Shown: positions 9,311 through 17,381 of the stretch, one piece after another | Position numbering within the stretch: the first letter of the stretch is position 1 | How the letters are laid out: each line of letters begins with the position of its first letter | Source of the DNA: Fen-1273 sp963837815 | Lineage (GTDB): Bacteria > Bacteroidota > Ignavibacteria > UBA10030 > UBA6906 | DNA: 64,000 nucleotides | Assembly (NCBI GenBank): GCA_963837815.1 | Contig: CAWIOS010000009.1 | Location: forward strand, 434,001 to 498,000 | Direction of reading: 5' to 3' | Made by a program: the position numbers and the translations under genes | The notes under the pieces: model-generated | Seen by the model: only the letters and a program-made list of their open reading frames with translations | Databases searched by the model: none | What the model was told of the DNA's origin: nothing

Positions 9311-10596
9311 ACAACGACTCAGCAGTCACGCCGGGAGTGTCGGCAAGGGTTCCCGGGGGATCGTACAGGTGGTCTGTCTGCGCTCTCCTCTTCTTTGCCA
9401 CGACGATCAACTACGTTGACCGCCAGGTGCTGGGAATCCTGGCGCCCGTTCTGCAGAAGGAGATCGGCTGGAATGAGATCGAATACGGGTACATCGTCGC
9501 CGCATTTACGGGAGCGTATGCGATCGGTCTTCTGTTCGTCGGCAGGTTTATCGACGCGGTGGGGACGCGGATCGGCTATGCCCTTTCCATGGTTCTCTGG
9601 AGCATCGCCGCCGCGGGGCACGCGCTCGTGGGGACGGTCTTCGGGTTCGGCGTGGCGAGATTCTCGCTGGGTCTGGGCGAATCGGGGAATTTTCCGGCTG
9701 CCATCAAGGCGACGGCGGAGTGGTTCCCGAAAAAGGAAAGAGCATTTGCGACGGGACTCTTCAACTCCGGAGCCAACGTGGGCGCCGTCGTCGCGCCGCT
9801 TGTCGTCCCCTGGATCACGCTCACGTGGGGGTGGCGGGAGGCGTTCATATTCACGTCCCTTATCGGCTTCGTCTGGCTCGGATTCTGGCTGTGGCTGTAC
9901 GAGGTGCCCGAGAGGCACAAGCGCGTCACGAAGCAGGAGGTCGACTATATCCACAGCGACCAGCCGCAGTCCGTCGGGGAGAAGGTTCCGTGGCTCTCCC
10001 TTCTCCGGTACAGGGGCGTCTGGGCGTTCGTCGCCGGCAAGTTTCTGACGGATCCTATCTGGTGGTTTTACATCTACTGGCTCCCGAAGTTCTTCTACTC
10101 GCGGTATGGACTCGACCTGGCGCACCTGGGGCTCCCCCTGATTGTCATCTACACGATGACAAGCGTGGGGAGCATCGGCGGAGGATGGACCTCCGGCGTC
10201 CTTGTTCGAAAAGGGTGGAGCATCGACAGGGCGAGGAAGACGGTCATGCTCGCAAGCGCACTGCTCATCGCTCCGATCGTCGTCGCCTCGACCGTCACGC
10301 AATGGTGGGCCGTGGCGCTCCTGGGGCTGGCGACGGCCGCGCATCAGGCGTGGTCGGCGAATCTTTTCACGACCGTTTCGGATATGTTCCCGCGGAAAGC
10401 GGTCGGTTCGATCGTCGGCCTGGGTGGGATGGCGGGGGCCATCGGGGGGGTGCTTGTAGCCGCGGCGGTCGGATTTATACTGGAGTTGACGGGGAGTTAC
10501 CTTATCGTGTTTGTCATCAGCGGCTTGGCGTACATTCTGGCGCTTGCGGTCTTTGCGCTGCTTGTCCCCCGGATCGACACCGTGGAGCTGGCGTAA
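9307..10596 (+). CDS. exuT: MFS hexuronate transporter (ExuT-like)
   Basis: A 429-residue inner-membrane major facilitator protein with about twelve hydrophobic segments. The opening YRWSVCALLFFATTINYVDR and the following GRFIDAVGTRIGYALSM loop are typical of the anion:cation symporter family that includes ExuT and GudP, and the 'GESGNFPAAIKATAEWFPKKERA' region (split around residues 125-145) matches the conserved middle of that family. It should import glucuronate or galacturonate with protons. Its place after an alpha-glucuronidase gene and 25 bases before uxuA supports glucuronate from glucuronoxylan as the substrate. Galactonate or glucarate specificity cannot be excluded. Confidence 0.85.
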   Translation: MNNDSAVTPGVSARVPGGSYRWSVCALLFFATTINYVDRQVLGILAPVLQKEIGWNEIEYGYIVAAFTGAYAIGLLFVGRFIDAVGTRIGYALSMVLWSIAAAGHALVGTVFGFGVARFSLGLGESGNFPAAIKATAEWFPKKERAFATGLFNSGANVGAVVAPLVVPWITLTWGWREAFIFTSLIGFVWLGFWLWLYEVPERHKRVTKQEVDYIHSDQPQSVGEKVPWLSLLRYRGVWAFVAGKFLTDPIWWFYIYWLPKFFYSRYGLDLAHLGLPLIVIYTMTSVGSIGGGWTSGVLVRKGWSIDRARKTVMLASALLIAPIVVASTVTQWWAVALLGLATAAHQAWSANLFTTVSDMFPRKAVGSIVGLGGMAGAIGGVLVAAAVGFILELTGSYLIVFVISGLAYILALAVFALLVPRIDTVELA

Positions 10597-10621
10597 TCTG
10601 AACAATCGGGATGGAGGAGAG

Positions 10622-11812
10622 ATGGCACTGGAGCAGACCTGGCGCTGGTTCGGACCCGGAGATCCGGTCACGCCCGGGGAGATCCGCCAGACCGGCGCCG
10701 CCGGTGTCGTCACGGCGCTCCATCACATCCCGGTCGGTGAGATATGGTCCGTGGCGGAGATCGGGAAGAGGATTGCGCTGATTGAGGAGCACGGGCTCCG
10801 GTGGTCCGTCGCGGAGAGCGTCCCCGTTCACGAAGAGATCAAGAAACGTACGGGGCGCTACAGGCACTGGATCGACAACTACAGGGAGTCGATACGGAAT
10901 CTGGGGAAATGCGGCGTCGAAACCGTCTGTTACAATTTCATGCCCGTCCTGGACTGGTCGCGCACCGATCTGCGTGTGCGGTTCAGGGACGGCTCGATAA
11001 CGACGAAATTCGACGCTTCCGTGTTTGCGGCGTTTGACGTGTTCCTCCTCCGGCGCCCGGGAGCGGAAGAGGAGTACACCGGGGCACAGATGAGCCGGGC
11101 CCGCGGGGCGTTTGACGCGATGACGCAGGAGGAGAAGGACCGTCTCGTCGAAACGGTCCTCCTCGGCCTTCCCGGTTCACTGGAGGCTTTCTCCCTTGAG
11201 GGTCTCAGATCGGCCTTGAACGGGTATCGCGATGTCGGTGATGCTGACCTCAGGCGTAATCTGTATGACTTCATAAAGGAGATCATACCCGTGGCGGAGG
11301 AATCAGGCGTCCGGATGGGGATTCACCCGGACGACCCGCCCCGGACTCTTCTCGGCCTCCCCCGCGTCGTGAGCAATGAAACGGACATCCGGAGGATTCT
11401 TGAAGCCGCGGATTCCGCTTCCAACGGCCTGACGTTCTGCACGGGCTCCCTTGGCGCCGGAATCCGGAACGACGTCGCGACGATGGCGGAGAAATTTGCC
11501 GCGAGGATCAATTTCATTCATCTCAGGAACGTCGCGCGCAATGGTGAGGGGGACTTTCTCGAAGAAAACCACCTTGAAGGGGACGTCGACATCTACGCCG
11601 TCATGCGGACGCTCCTCCTCGAACAGAAGCGGAGGGCTGACGCGGGGAGGAAAGACGTGCGGATGCCGATGCGCCCCGACCACGGCCATCTCATGACTCC
11701 TGACGAATCCCGGAAGGGGATCTACCCCGGATATTCCCTCTTCGGAAGGATGAGAGCGCTCGCGGAACTCCGCGGTCTGGAGCTCGGCATAACCCGGTCC
11801 CTGGGACTGTGA
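10622..11812 (+). CDS. uxuA: D-mannonate dehydratase
   Basis: 396 residues, close to the E. coli enzyme's 394. Converts D-mannonate to 2-keto-3-deoxygluconate in glucuronate catabolism; a cytoplasmic metal-dependent TIM barrel. Visible signatures: LEQTWRWFGPGDPV at the start, IHPDDPPRTLLGLPR, FCTGSLGAG, HLRNV and MRPDHGH near the C-terminus (metal and catalytic residues). The ATG at 10622 is chosen over upstream in-frame starts because GGAGGAG lies seven bases before it and the family's N-terminus begins exactly here. It follows the hexuronate transporter in the same direction. The other genes of the route (uxaC, uxuB, kdgK, eda) are not in the window. Confidence 0.95.
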   Translation: MALEQTWRWFGPGDPVTPGEIRQTGAAGVVTALHHIPVGEIWSVAEIGKRIALIEEHGLRWSVAESVPVHEEIKKRTGRYRHWIDNYRESIRNLGKCGVETVCYNFMPVLDWSRTDLRVRFRDGSITTKFDASVFAAFDVFLLRRPGAEEEYTGAQMSRARGAFDAMTQEEKDRLVETVLLGLPGSLEAFSLEGLRSALNGYRDVGDADLRRNLYDFIKEIIPVAEESGVRMGIHPDDPPRTLLGLPRVVSNETDIRRILEAADSASNGLTFCTGSLGAGIRNDVATMAEKFAARINFIHLRNVARNGEGDFLEENHLEGDVDIYAVMRTLLLEQKRRADAGRKDVRMPMRPDHGHLMTPDESRKGIYPGYSLFGRMRALAELRGLELGITRSLGL

Positions 11813-11953
11813 CTTGCCCGGCGCCTCTCACCCGGCCTTGCTCCTTCCGTCCCTCTCGTACCGCCCCGATCATCCTTTCGAACGACGCGCCGAAGACGGC
11901 GCCGGATGCAAACAAACCGACAGTCTGAACGGTCCTGACATTCTTTTTCATAA

Positions 11954-11982
11954 TTGACTTTGAATCCGGGGAACGGTACTCT
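11954..11982 (+). promoter_or_regulatory. Candidate promoter for the rhaT-rhaA unit
   Basis: TTGACT at 11954-11959 and TACTCT at 11977-11982 are separated by 17 bases, in the 210-base gap between uxuA and rhaT. CGAACGAA lies directly downstream (11983-11990), and TTTCGAACGA occurs further up (11876-11885); both contain TTCG-type halves that could relate to the DeoR sites near 14511. Sigma-70-like elements only; not a strong match. Confidence 0.3.
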
Positions 11983-12022
11983 CGAACGAATCCATTCATC
12001 TCTGAGAAGGGCATCGAACGCT

Positions 12023-13141
12023 ATGGTCTCCAATCCTATACTCGGCGTCTTCTTCCACTGGCTCGGCGGGCTCGCATCCGGCAGTTTCTACGTTCCGTAC
12101 AGGGGAGTGCGGAAGTGGTCGTGGGAGGTGTACTGGCTTGTGGGAGGGTTTTTCAGCTGGATCATCGCCCCCTGGATTCTCGCATCGATCAATACGAGCG
12201 CCCTCATTGCCACGCTCCGCGAGGCCCCGGTGGAGAGCATCCTCTGGGCGTATTTCTGGGGGGCAATGTGGGGGCTGGGCGGGCTGACGTTCGGGCTGAC
12301 GATGCGTTATCTCGGACTCTCCCTTGGCATGGCGGTGGCCCTGGGGTACTGCGCTGCGTTCGGCACACTGATGCCGCCTCTGTTTCACGGGGAGTTCGCG
12401 AGCAAGGTCCTGGGAACGAACTCCGGGCTGATCATACTTCTCGGCGTCGCGGTATGCCTCGGCGGGATTGCGATCGCGGGGCTTGCCGGCAGGTTCAAGG
12501 AGAAGGAGATGACCGATGAACAGAAGAGGGCGACGATAAAGGAATTCAACTTCACAAAAGGGATTCTCGTCGCGACGTTCTCGGGGGTCATGAGCGCCAG
12601 CTTTGCCTACGGGCTCGACGCCGCAACCCCCATCGCTGAAATCTCGTTGAGGCACGGGACGTTTCCCCTCTGGGCAGGGCTTCCGAAACTGTGCGTTGTG
12701 CTCCTGGGCGGATTTACGACGAATTTCATCTGGTGCGGGATTTTGAATTTCAGGAACCGGACCGGCTACCAGTACTTCAGCCGCACGCTCCGTCCGGATG
12801 CCGCCGGCGGCGCCTCCCCTGACGCGGGCGGAGGAACGGCCGGCGCCGAACGCGTGCCGATGCTCCGGAACTACCTTCTGAGCGCGCTTGCCGGTGTCGT
12901 CTGGTACCTCCAGTTCTTCTTTTATACGATGGGGGAATCGCAGATGGGGCAGTACAAGTTCTCCAGCTGGACGATCCATATGGCGAGCATCATCATATTC
13001 AGTTCGCTCTGGGGAATCGCTCTGAAGGAGTGGTCCGGAAGCAGGTTGTCGACGAAAAGGACGCTGTTTGCAGGACTGGCGACGCTTATACTTTCTACTG
13101 CTATTGTCGGATACGGTAATTATCTTGCAGTCGGCGGATGA
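12023..13141 (+). CDS. rhaT: L-rhamnose-proton symporter
   Basis: 373 residues with about ten membrane segments. The N-terminus NPILGVFFHWLGGLASGSFY and the PYRGVRKWSWEVYWLVGG segment are diagnostic of RhaT (EamA/DMT-related rhamnose transporter; E. coli form 344 aa). It imports L-rhamnose with a proton across the inner membrane. The start at 12023 (ATG, with GAGAAGG upstream) is preferred over an upstream TTG at 11954 because family similarity begins at this Met. An acidic, glycine- and alanine-rich loop near residues 260-290 (GGASPDAGGGTAGAE) is longer than in E. coli and accounts for most of the extra length. It is the first gene of the rhamnose microcompartment region. Confidence 0.92.
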   Translation: MVSNPILGVFFHWLGGLASGSFYVPYRGVRKWSWEVYWLVGGFFSWIIAPWILASINTSALIATLREAPVESILWAYFWGAMWGLGGLTFGLTMRYLGLSLGMAVALGYCAAFGTLMPPLFHGEFASKVLGTNSGLIILLGVAVCLGGIAIAGLAGRFKEKEMTDEQKRATIKEFNFTKGILVATFSGVMSASFAYGLDAATPIAEISLRHGTFPLWAGLPKLCVVLLGGFTTNFIWCGILNFRNRTGYQYFSRTLRPDAAGGASPDAGGGTAGAERVPMLRNYLLSALAGVVWYLQFFFYTMGESQMGQYKFSSWTIHMASIIIFSSLWGIALKEWSGSRLSTKRTLFAGLATLILSTAIVGYGNYLAVGG

Positions 13142-13207
13142 GAAGTGACCCCGCCGGTCATCGCCGGCACACAGGATGGCGAGTCAATATCAAAAGGAAG
13201 ACGTGAA

Positions 13208-14475
13208 ATGAAAGATCTGAATGTCGTCGAGAAATCGTATCAGCACGCGAAAGAGGAATACGCGGCGATTGGCGTGGACACAGACGCCGCACTCCGGGAG
13301 ATGGATAACGTCAGGGTCAGCCTGCACTGCTGGCAGACCGATGACGTCGGCGGGTTCGAGCGTCCGGGCGCCGAGCTCGGGGGGGAGGGATCCAGGTCAC
13401 GGGAAACTATCCCGGGAAGGCGCGGTCGATTGACGAGGTGAAGAAGGACATTGAGAAGGTGATGAGCCTCCTTCCGGGAAGACAGCGGCTGAACCTTCAC
13501 GCGATCTACGGTGAATTCCGGGGGGAAAAGGTCGACAGGGATCAGATCGAAGTGAAGCATTTCCAGGGGTGGATCGACTGGGCGAAAAAGCTCGGCGTCG
13601 GTCTCGACTTCAACCCGACGTGCTTTTCCCACCCGTATGCCGACGGCGGGTACACGCTCTCGAGCAAGAACGAGACGTACAGGAAATTCTGGGTCGAGCA
13701 CGTGAAGAGGACCCGGAAGATCGCCGCGGAAATGGGGCGTCAGCTCGGGACGCCGGCCGGGAACAACATATGGATTCCGGACGGGTCGAAGGACGTGCCT
13801 GTCGACCGGAACGGTCACCGGGCGCTCCTGAAGAAATCGCTCGACGAGATATTCCGGGAGAAATATCCGAAGGAGCAGCTCTTCGACACTGTCGAGTGCA
13901 AGCTGTTCGGCCTCGGCGTCGAAGCCATGACCGTGGGCTCGCATGAATTCTACATGGGCTATGCCGTCAGGAACAACATCGGGCTCTGCATCGATACCGG
14001 GCATTTCCACCCGACCGAGCAGATCGGGGACAAAATCTCCGCGATGCTCCCCTTCGTCGAAGGGCTCCTCCTGCATGTCAGCCGCGGCGTCAGGTGGGAC
14101 AGTGATCACGTCGTCATCTTTAACGACGAACTACAGCTCATCGCGCAGGAAATCGTGCGGTCGAAGGCGCTCGACAGGGTCCGAGTCGGGCTCGACTATT
14201 TCGATGCCAGCCTGAACCGGATCGGTGCCTACGTTGTCGGCGCACGCGCGGCGCAGATTGCGTTCATGTACGCGTTGCTGGAGCCGACGCCTGAGCTGAT
14301 CGGGTATGAGAAGGCGGGGAAGAATTTCGAACGCCTCGCGTTCCTTGAACTCCTGAAGACAAAGCCGTACGCTGCGGTGTACGACTACTACTGCGCAAAA
14401 AACAATGTCCCGGTCGGAGAGGACTACATCTCCGAGATCGGGAAGTATGAACGGGAGGAGTTGAGCAGGCGGTAA
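13208..14475 (+). pseudogene. rhaA: L-rhamnose isomerase, one frame break at a poly-G run
   Basis: Converts L-rhamnose to L-rhamnulose. From the ATG at 13208 (AAAGGAAG upstream) the frame matches RhaA through SLHCWQTDDVGGFE. It then breaks at a run of seven G (13379-13385). The other frame continues at once with IQVTGNYPGKARS and runs to the end (13438-14475 contains LNLHAIYGEF, LDFNPTCFSHP, NIWIPDGSKD, GHFHPTE, LLHVSRGVRWDSDHVV). Adding one G restores a continuous protein of about 422 residues, the normal length. All metal and substrate residues are otherwise present. Only the frame is damaged, so sequence error or a very recent mutation is far more likely than an old pseudogene. Confidence 0.9.
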
Positions 14476-14497
14476 ACTCCTCTTTGATCAAATATAT

Positions 14498-14503
14498 TAT
14501 AAT
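14498..14503 (+). promoter_or_regulatory. TATAAT -10 element upstream of deoR/pduL
   Basis: A perfect TATAAT lies in the AT-rich 138-base gap between rhaA and the deoR start, immediately before the TTTCG operator cluster. No good -35 hexamer sits at the right distance, so this is a candidate for an activated promoter or for a non-standard housekeeping sigma factor. Confidence 0.35.
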
Positions 14504-14510
14504 TTGGCAG

Positions 14511-14555
14511 TTTCGTTTCGGGCCAAAGACGAAAATAATTCGAAACAATTCGAAA
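14511..14555 (+). promoter_or_regulatory. TTTCG operator cluster for the DeoR-family regulator
   Basis: Five TTTCG half-sites: TTTCG at 14511 and 14516 on the + strand, and CGAAA (the same word on the - strand) at 14530, 14541 and 14551. The last three are spaced 11 and 10 bases, about one helical turn. GlpR/DeoR-type regulators are known to use TTTCG-like words. The cluster sits between a TATAAT and the deoR start, so autoregulation of the whole shell operon is the simple reading. Confidence 0.55.
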
Positions 14556-14613
14556 AAATGTTGCAAATGGACGAATAATGGTCTATTATCCCCTGTCCAA
14601 AAGGGGCTCATTG

Positions 14614-15390
14614 ATGCTGGATTCACCTCGGTGCCAGAAAATACTGGATGCACTCGCCGGCAGGGAGATCGTGACTGTCCGGGAACTGAGCTACCTCCTC
14701 TCGGTGACAGAGGTGACGATACGGTCCGACCTGGAGAAGCTTGCAAACCTGGGGAAGATCTCCCGGACTCACGGTGGAGCCAGGCTCGTCGAGGAGCGTG
14801 TCCGCCAGGAGTACACGTTCCAGACAAGGAAGAGCCTGAATTCGCCCATCAAGCAGAAGATCGGACAGTCGGCGGCAAACCTCGTGGGTTCCCTGGAATC
14901 CGTTCTCCTGGACTCAAGCACGACCGTACTGGCACTGGCGCATGCGCTCCGTGCGCGGGATGAGCTCAAGGACGTCACGGTGATTCCGACCGGTGTCTGG
15001 ACTGCCATCGAGCTGATGGGGTGCCAGAACATCAACGTCCTGATGCCGTCCGGCTACCTCAGGCACGCGTCGGGATCCATCACCGGTCTGCCGACGCAGG
15101 GGTTCTTCAACGACCTGAACATCCAGAAGGCGTTTCTCGGAGCATGGGGCATATCGCAGGAGAACGGGCTGACGGACACGAACCTGCTTGAAATCGAATT
15201 GAAGAAAACGATCGTCGCGAAAGTGCGTGAGATCGTCGTCCTCGCGGACGGCAGCAAGTTCTACCAGACCGGCCTTGCGAGTTATGCCTCACTTGCGCAG
15301 GTGCGGCACATCATCACCGACGGCACGGCGCCGGCCGGCGTCCTGGAAAAGATCGAAAAACTCGGCGTGCAGATCACGATTGTGAAATGA
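14614..15390 (+). CDS. DeoR/GlpR-family transcriptional regulator of the BMC operon
   Basis: 258 residues. N-terminal winged helix (about 5-60: CQKILDALAGREIVTVRELS, then VTEVTIRSDLEKLANLG), followed by the DeoRC sensor domain with the sugar-phosphate site LLDSSTTVLALA (about 90-102) and VVLADGSKF (about 207-215). The start at 14614 is chosen because AAAAGGGG lies six bases upstream; an ATG at 14578 would add twelve unrelated residues. DeoR regulators are a constant part of fucose/rhamnose-type BMC loci and usually respond to a phosphorylated sugar such as rhamnulose- or fuculose-1-phosphate. It is first in line with pduL and the shell genes, with the TTTCG cluster just upstream. Confidence 0.88.
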   Translation: MLDSPRCQKILDALAGREIVTVRELSYLLSVTEVTIRSDLEKLANLGKISRTHGGARLVEERVRQEYTFQTRKSLNSPIKQKIGQSAANLVGSLESVLLDSSTTVLALAHALRARDELKDVTVIPTGVWTAIELMGCQNINVLMPSGYLRHASGSITGLPTQGFFNDLNIQKAFLGAWGISQENGLTDTNLLEIELKKTIVAKVREIVVLADGSKFYQTGLASYASLAQVRHIITDGTAPAGVLEKIEKLGVQITIVK

Positions 15391-15413
15391 CGGCCACAGA
15401 AGGAGCATGAGAA

Positions 15414-16133
15414 GTGGGAAGTACCCCATCCTGCGGGTGTGCAATCCCCTCCGGGCCCCGATCCCGTGACGAGCTTGTTGACCTCATCGTGCGTGAGGTC
15501 AGCCTCGCTCTGAGGGGGGGAGCCGCCGGAAGGAAGCCCGTCGCAGGCGCGGGCCCGCGGACGATTCCGCTCGGCGTCTCCAACAGGCACATCCATCTCA
15601 CCTCCCCGACGTTTCACGCGCTCTTCGGCCCGGAGGCGGCGTTTGAAAACCTGCGGCCTCTCTACCAGCCGGGGGAATTTGCGTCGGCCCACACGCTCAC
15701 GATCGTCGGGCCGAAACTCAGGAGCATCCCGGGCGTGCGCGTACTGGGGCCTCTCCGGAAGTACGACCAGGTCGAAGTCTCCCTGACGGACGCCGTCTTC
15801 CTCGGTATCGATCCGCCTGTCGCGAATTCCGGAACGCTGGATGCGGCGGCCCCGCTGACGCTTGTCGGCCCCCGGGGCTCCGTGTACCTGGAACGCTGCG
15901 CCATTATCGCGAGCCGGCATATCCACATGACGAACGCGGACGCCGCGCGGCTCGGCGTCCGCGAGGGGGACCTGTGCAGGGTGCGCGTGGCGGGGGAGAA
16001 GAGCACAGTGTTCGAGAACGTCCTCGTCCGGACGAACGACGGCTGGCTCCTCCAGATTCATCTGGACACGGACGACGCGAACGCGGCGAATGTCCGTGAA
16101 GACACGCACGTGGAATTCCTCGGGCGGATGTAG
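15414..16133 (+). CDS. pduL: PduL-type phosphotransacylase of the microcompartment
   Basis: 239 residues from a GTG at 15414 (AAGGAG eight bases upstream). Transfers an acyl group from CoA to phosphate inside the shell; here probably lactyl-CoA to lactyl-phosphate, returning CoA to the aldehyde dehydrogenase. The two-barrel PduL fold is marked by the zinc motifs RHIHLT (His59, His61) and RHIHMT (His169, His171). Residues 17-34 (SRDELVDLIVREVSLALR) form an amphipathic helix joined by a Gly/Ala linker, which is a typical encapsulation peptide. It lies 23 bases after deoR and 3 bases before a BMC-P gene. Confidence 0.93.
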   Translation: MGSTPSCGCAIPSGPRSRDELVDLIVREVSLALRGGAAGRKPVAGAGPRTIPLGVSNRHIHLTSPTFHALFGPEAAFENLRPLYQPGEFASAHTLTIVGPKLRSIPGVRVLGPLRKYDQVEVSLTDAVFLGIDPPVANSGTLDAAAPLTLVGPRGSVYLERCAIIASRHIHMTNADAARLGVREGDLCRVRVAGEKSTVFENVLVRTNDGWLLQIHLDTDDANAANVREDTHVEFLGRM

Positions 16134-16136
16134 CGG

Positions 16137-16442
16137 ATGAAACTCGGCATCGTCATAGGAAACGTCGTTGCGACGCGAAAGACCGGCAACATGGAGGGAA
16201 AGAGAATCCTCGTCGTACGGTACCTGACGGAGTCTTGTGAGGGAACCGAAGTCAGCCATGCATGCATCGATACCGTGGACGCCGGGCCGGGAGACGTCGT
16301 TCTCGTGTGCGCCTCCTCCTCCGCACGGCAGACTGCCTCGACAAAGGGGGTCGCAACGGACAGCGCGATCGTCGGTATCGTGGACTCGGTTTCTTCCGGG
16401 GCCGTCCGGTTGTACGAAAAACAGAACGCCGGAGGCCGTTGA
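16137..16442 (+). CDS. BMC-P shell vertex protein (EutN/CcmL family), copy 1
   Basis: 101 residues, one EutN/CcmL (Pfam EutN_CcmL) domain: starts MKLGIVIGNVVATRK, with a GDVVLVCASSSARQT loop and IVGIVDSV near the end. Such proteins form pentamers that cap the vertices of the polyhedral shell. The SARQT segment corresponds to the SAR motif typical of this family. Starts three bases after the pduL stop, so it is translated from the same message. It is one of four BMC-P genes here and is separated from the other three. Confidence 0.93.
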   Translation: MKLGIVIGNVVATRKTGNMEGKRILVVRYLTESCEGTEVSHACIDTVDAGPGDVVLVCASSSARQTASTKGVATDSAIVGIVDSVSSGAVRLYEKQNAGGR

Positions 16443-16445
16443 AAA

Positions 16446-16757
16446 GTGCAGCTCTCGATCGAACAGCTCGTGGCAATCGTGGTGAGGGAGGTTCTGGCCG
16501 AACTGGCAAGGCGGGGGATTGTGCCCGGCATCCGCACCGCGGAGAGCGCCGGTGCGGAACCCGCCGGTCCCTCCTCGCGCGTGACGGTCGATATGACGGG
16601 ATACAGGACCCCCGTCCTGACCGAAAACAGGGTAAGGGCCATGGAGCGGCATGTCAGTGAACTTGTCGTCCCCGCGGGAACGGTGTGCACGTCGGGGGCG
16701 CGGGATCTGATGGCACAGAGAAAAATGAAGCTCACGTACGCAGGGAACAATCACTAG
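16446..16757 (+). CDS. Small BMC-associated protein with encapsulation-like helix and EutQ-like motif
   Basis: 103 residues from GTG at 16446. The N-terminus (LSIEQLVAIVVREVLAELAR, residues 3-22) is an amphipathic helix much like the encapsulation peptides of the neighbouring pduL and aldehyde dehydrogenase. A variable Gly/Ala/Pro linker follows, and then residues 58-98 (LTENRVRAMER, then VVPAGTVCTSGARDLMAQ) that resemble the short N-terminal segment of EutQ. No catalytic motif is visible. The protein could be a linker or scaffold that attaches enzymes to the inner shell face. The function is not known to me. It sits between BMC-P and BMC-H genes in the same operon. Confidence 0.75.
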   Translation: MQLSIEQLVAIVVREVLAELARRGIVPGIRTAESAGAEPAGPSSRVTVDMTGYRTPVLTENRVRAMERHVSELVVPAGTVCTSGARDLMAQRKMKLTYAGNNH

Positions 16758-16770
16758 GAGGAATCACACA

Positions 16771-17052
16771 ATGTCTCGAGGAGTTGCGCTGGGATTTGTT
16801 GAAACCCGGGGGAACACGGGGGCGATCAACGCGATCGATGCGATGATGAAGACCGCGAACGTTGAGTTCGTCAGGAGGGTGGAAATCGGCGGCGCCTACG
16901 TGACGGCGCTCGTGCGCGGGGAGGTCGGGGCGGTCCGCTCCGCCGTCGAGGCGGGGGCGGAGGCTGCGGGGAGGGTCGGCGAGCTCGTCTGCACGAACGT
17001 CATTCCGTCGGCACACGAGGAAGTCTTCGAACTCATCGGCGTTGAAAAATAG
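16771..17052 (+). CDS. BMC-H shell hexamer protein, copy 1
   Basis: 93 residues, a single BMC domain (PduA/CcmK family) that forms the hexagonal facet tiles of the shell: GVALGFVETRGNTGAINAID, then MKTANVEF, GEVGAVRSAVEAG and NVIPSAHEEV. The loop after strand 2 (EIGGAY) lines the central pore and differs from those of the other two BMC-H copies. AGGAGG lies eight bases before the ATG. Expected to be a major shell component. Confidence 0.95.
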   Translation: MSRGVALGFVETRGNTGAINAIDAMMKTANVEFVRRVEIGGAYVTALVRGEVGAVRSAVEAGAEAAGRVGELVCTNVIPSAHEEVFELIGVEK

Positions 17053-17062
17053 GAGCAGAGAA

Positions 17063-17365
17063 ATGAACGACGCACTCGGCATCATCGAAACGCAGGGCTT
17101 CACCGCCGGGATACAGGCGGCGGACGCCGCGGTCAAATCGGCAAACGTGAAGCTGGCGAAATGGGTCAAGGTGGGAGGGGGGAGGGTCGGCATCATCGTC
17201 CGCGGCGACGTTGCGGCGGTCAAGGCGGCGGTGGAAGCGGGGGTTCAGGCGGCGAAGAACATCGGGACCGTGCAGTCGGAGGTCATCATCCCCCGCCCGT
17301 CCGAGAAGCTTCTGCCGAAATTCCCGCTTGATCCGATACGGGCGGAGAAGAAATCGTCGAAATAA
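17063..17365 (+). CDS. BMC-H shell hexamer protein, copy 2
   Basis: 100 residues from the ATG at 17063; the frame is open from 17042, but AGGAGCAG lies just before 17063 and family similarity begins at MNDALGIIETQGFT. Single BMC domain with a Gly-rich pore loop (VGGGRV), VIIPRPSEKL, and a basic C-terminal tail ending EKKSSK. Ten bases after the preceding BMC-H gene. Confidence 0.95.
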   Translation: MNDALGIIETQGFTAGIQAADAAVKSANVKLAKWVKVGGGRVGIIVRGDVAAVKAAVEAGVQAAKNIGTVQSEVIIPRPSEKLLPKFPLDPIRAEKKSSK

Positions 17366-17381
17366 CTGAACGAGGCGCCCG

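Noticed and set aside
9319..10713. Long - strand open frame opposite the hexuronate transporter
   Set aside because: Composition (R, D, P, E) and lack of motifs mark it as an antisense shadow of a well-supported MFS gene.
15282..16754. Long - strand open frame opposite pduL and the first BMC-P gene
   Set aside because: It covers the antisense of several confident BMC genes and has no recognisable features.
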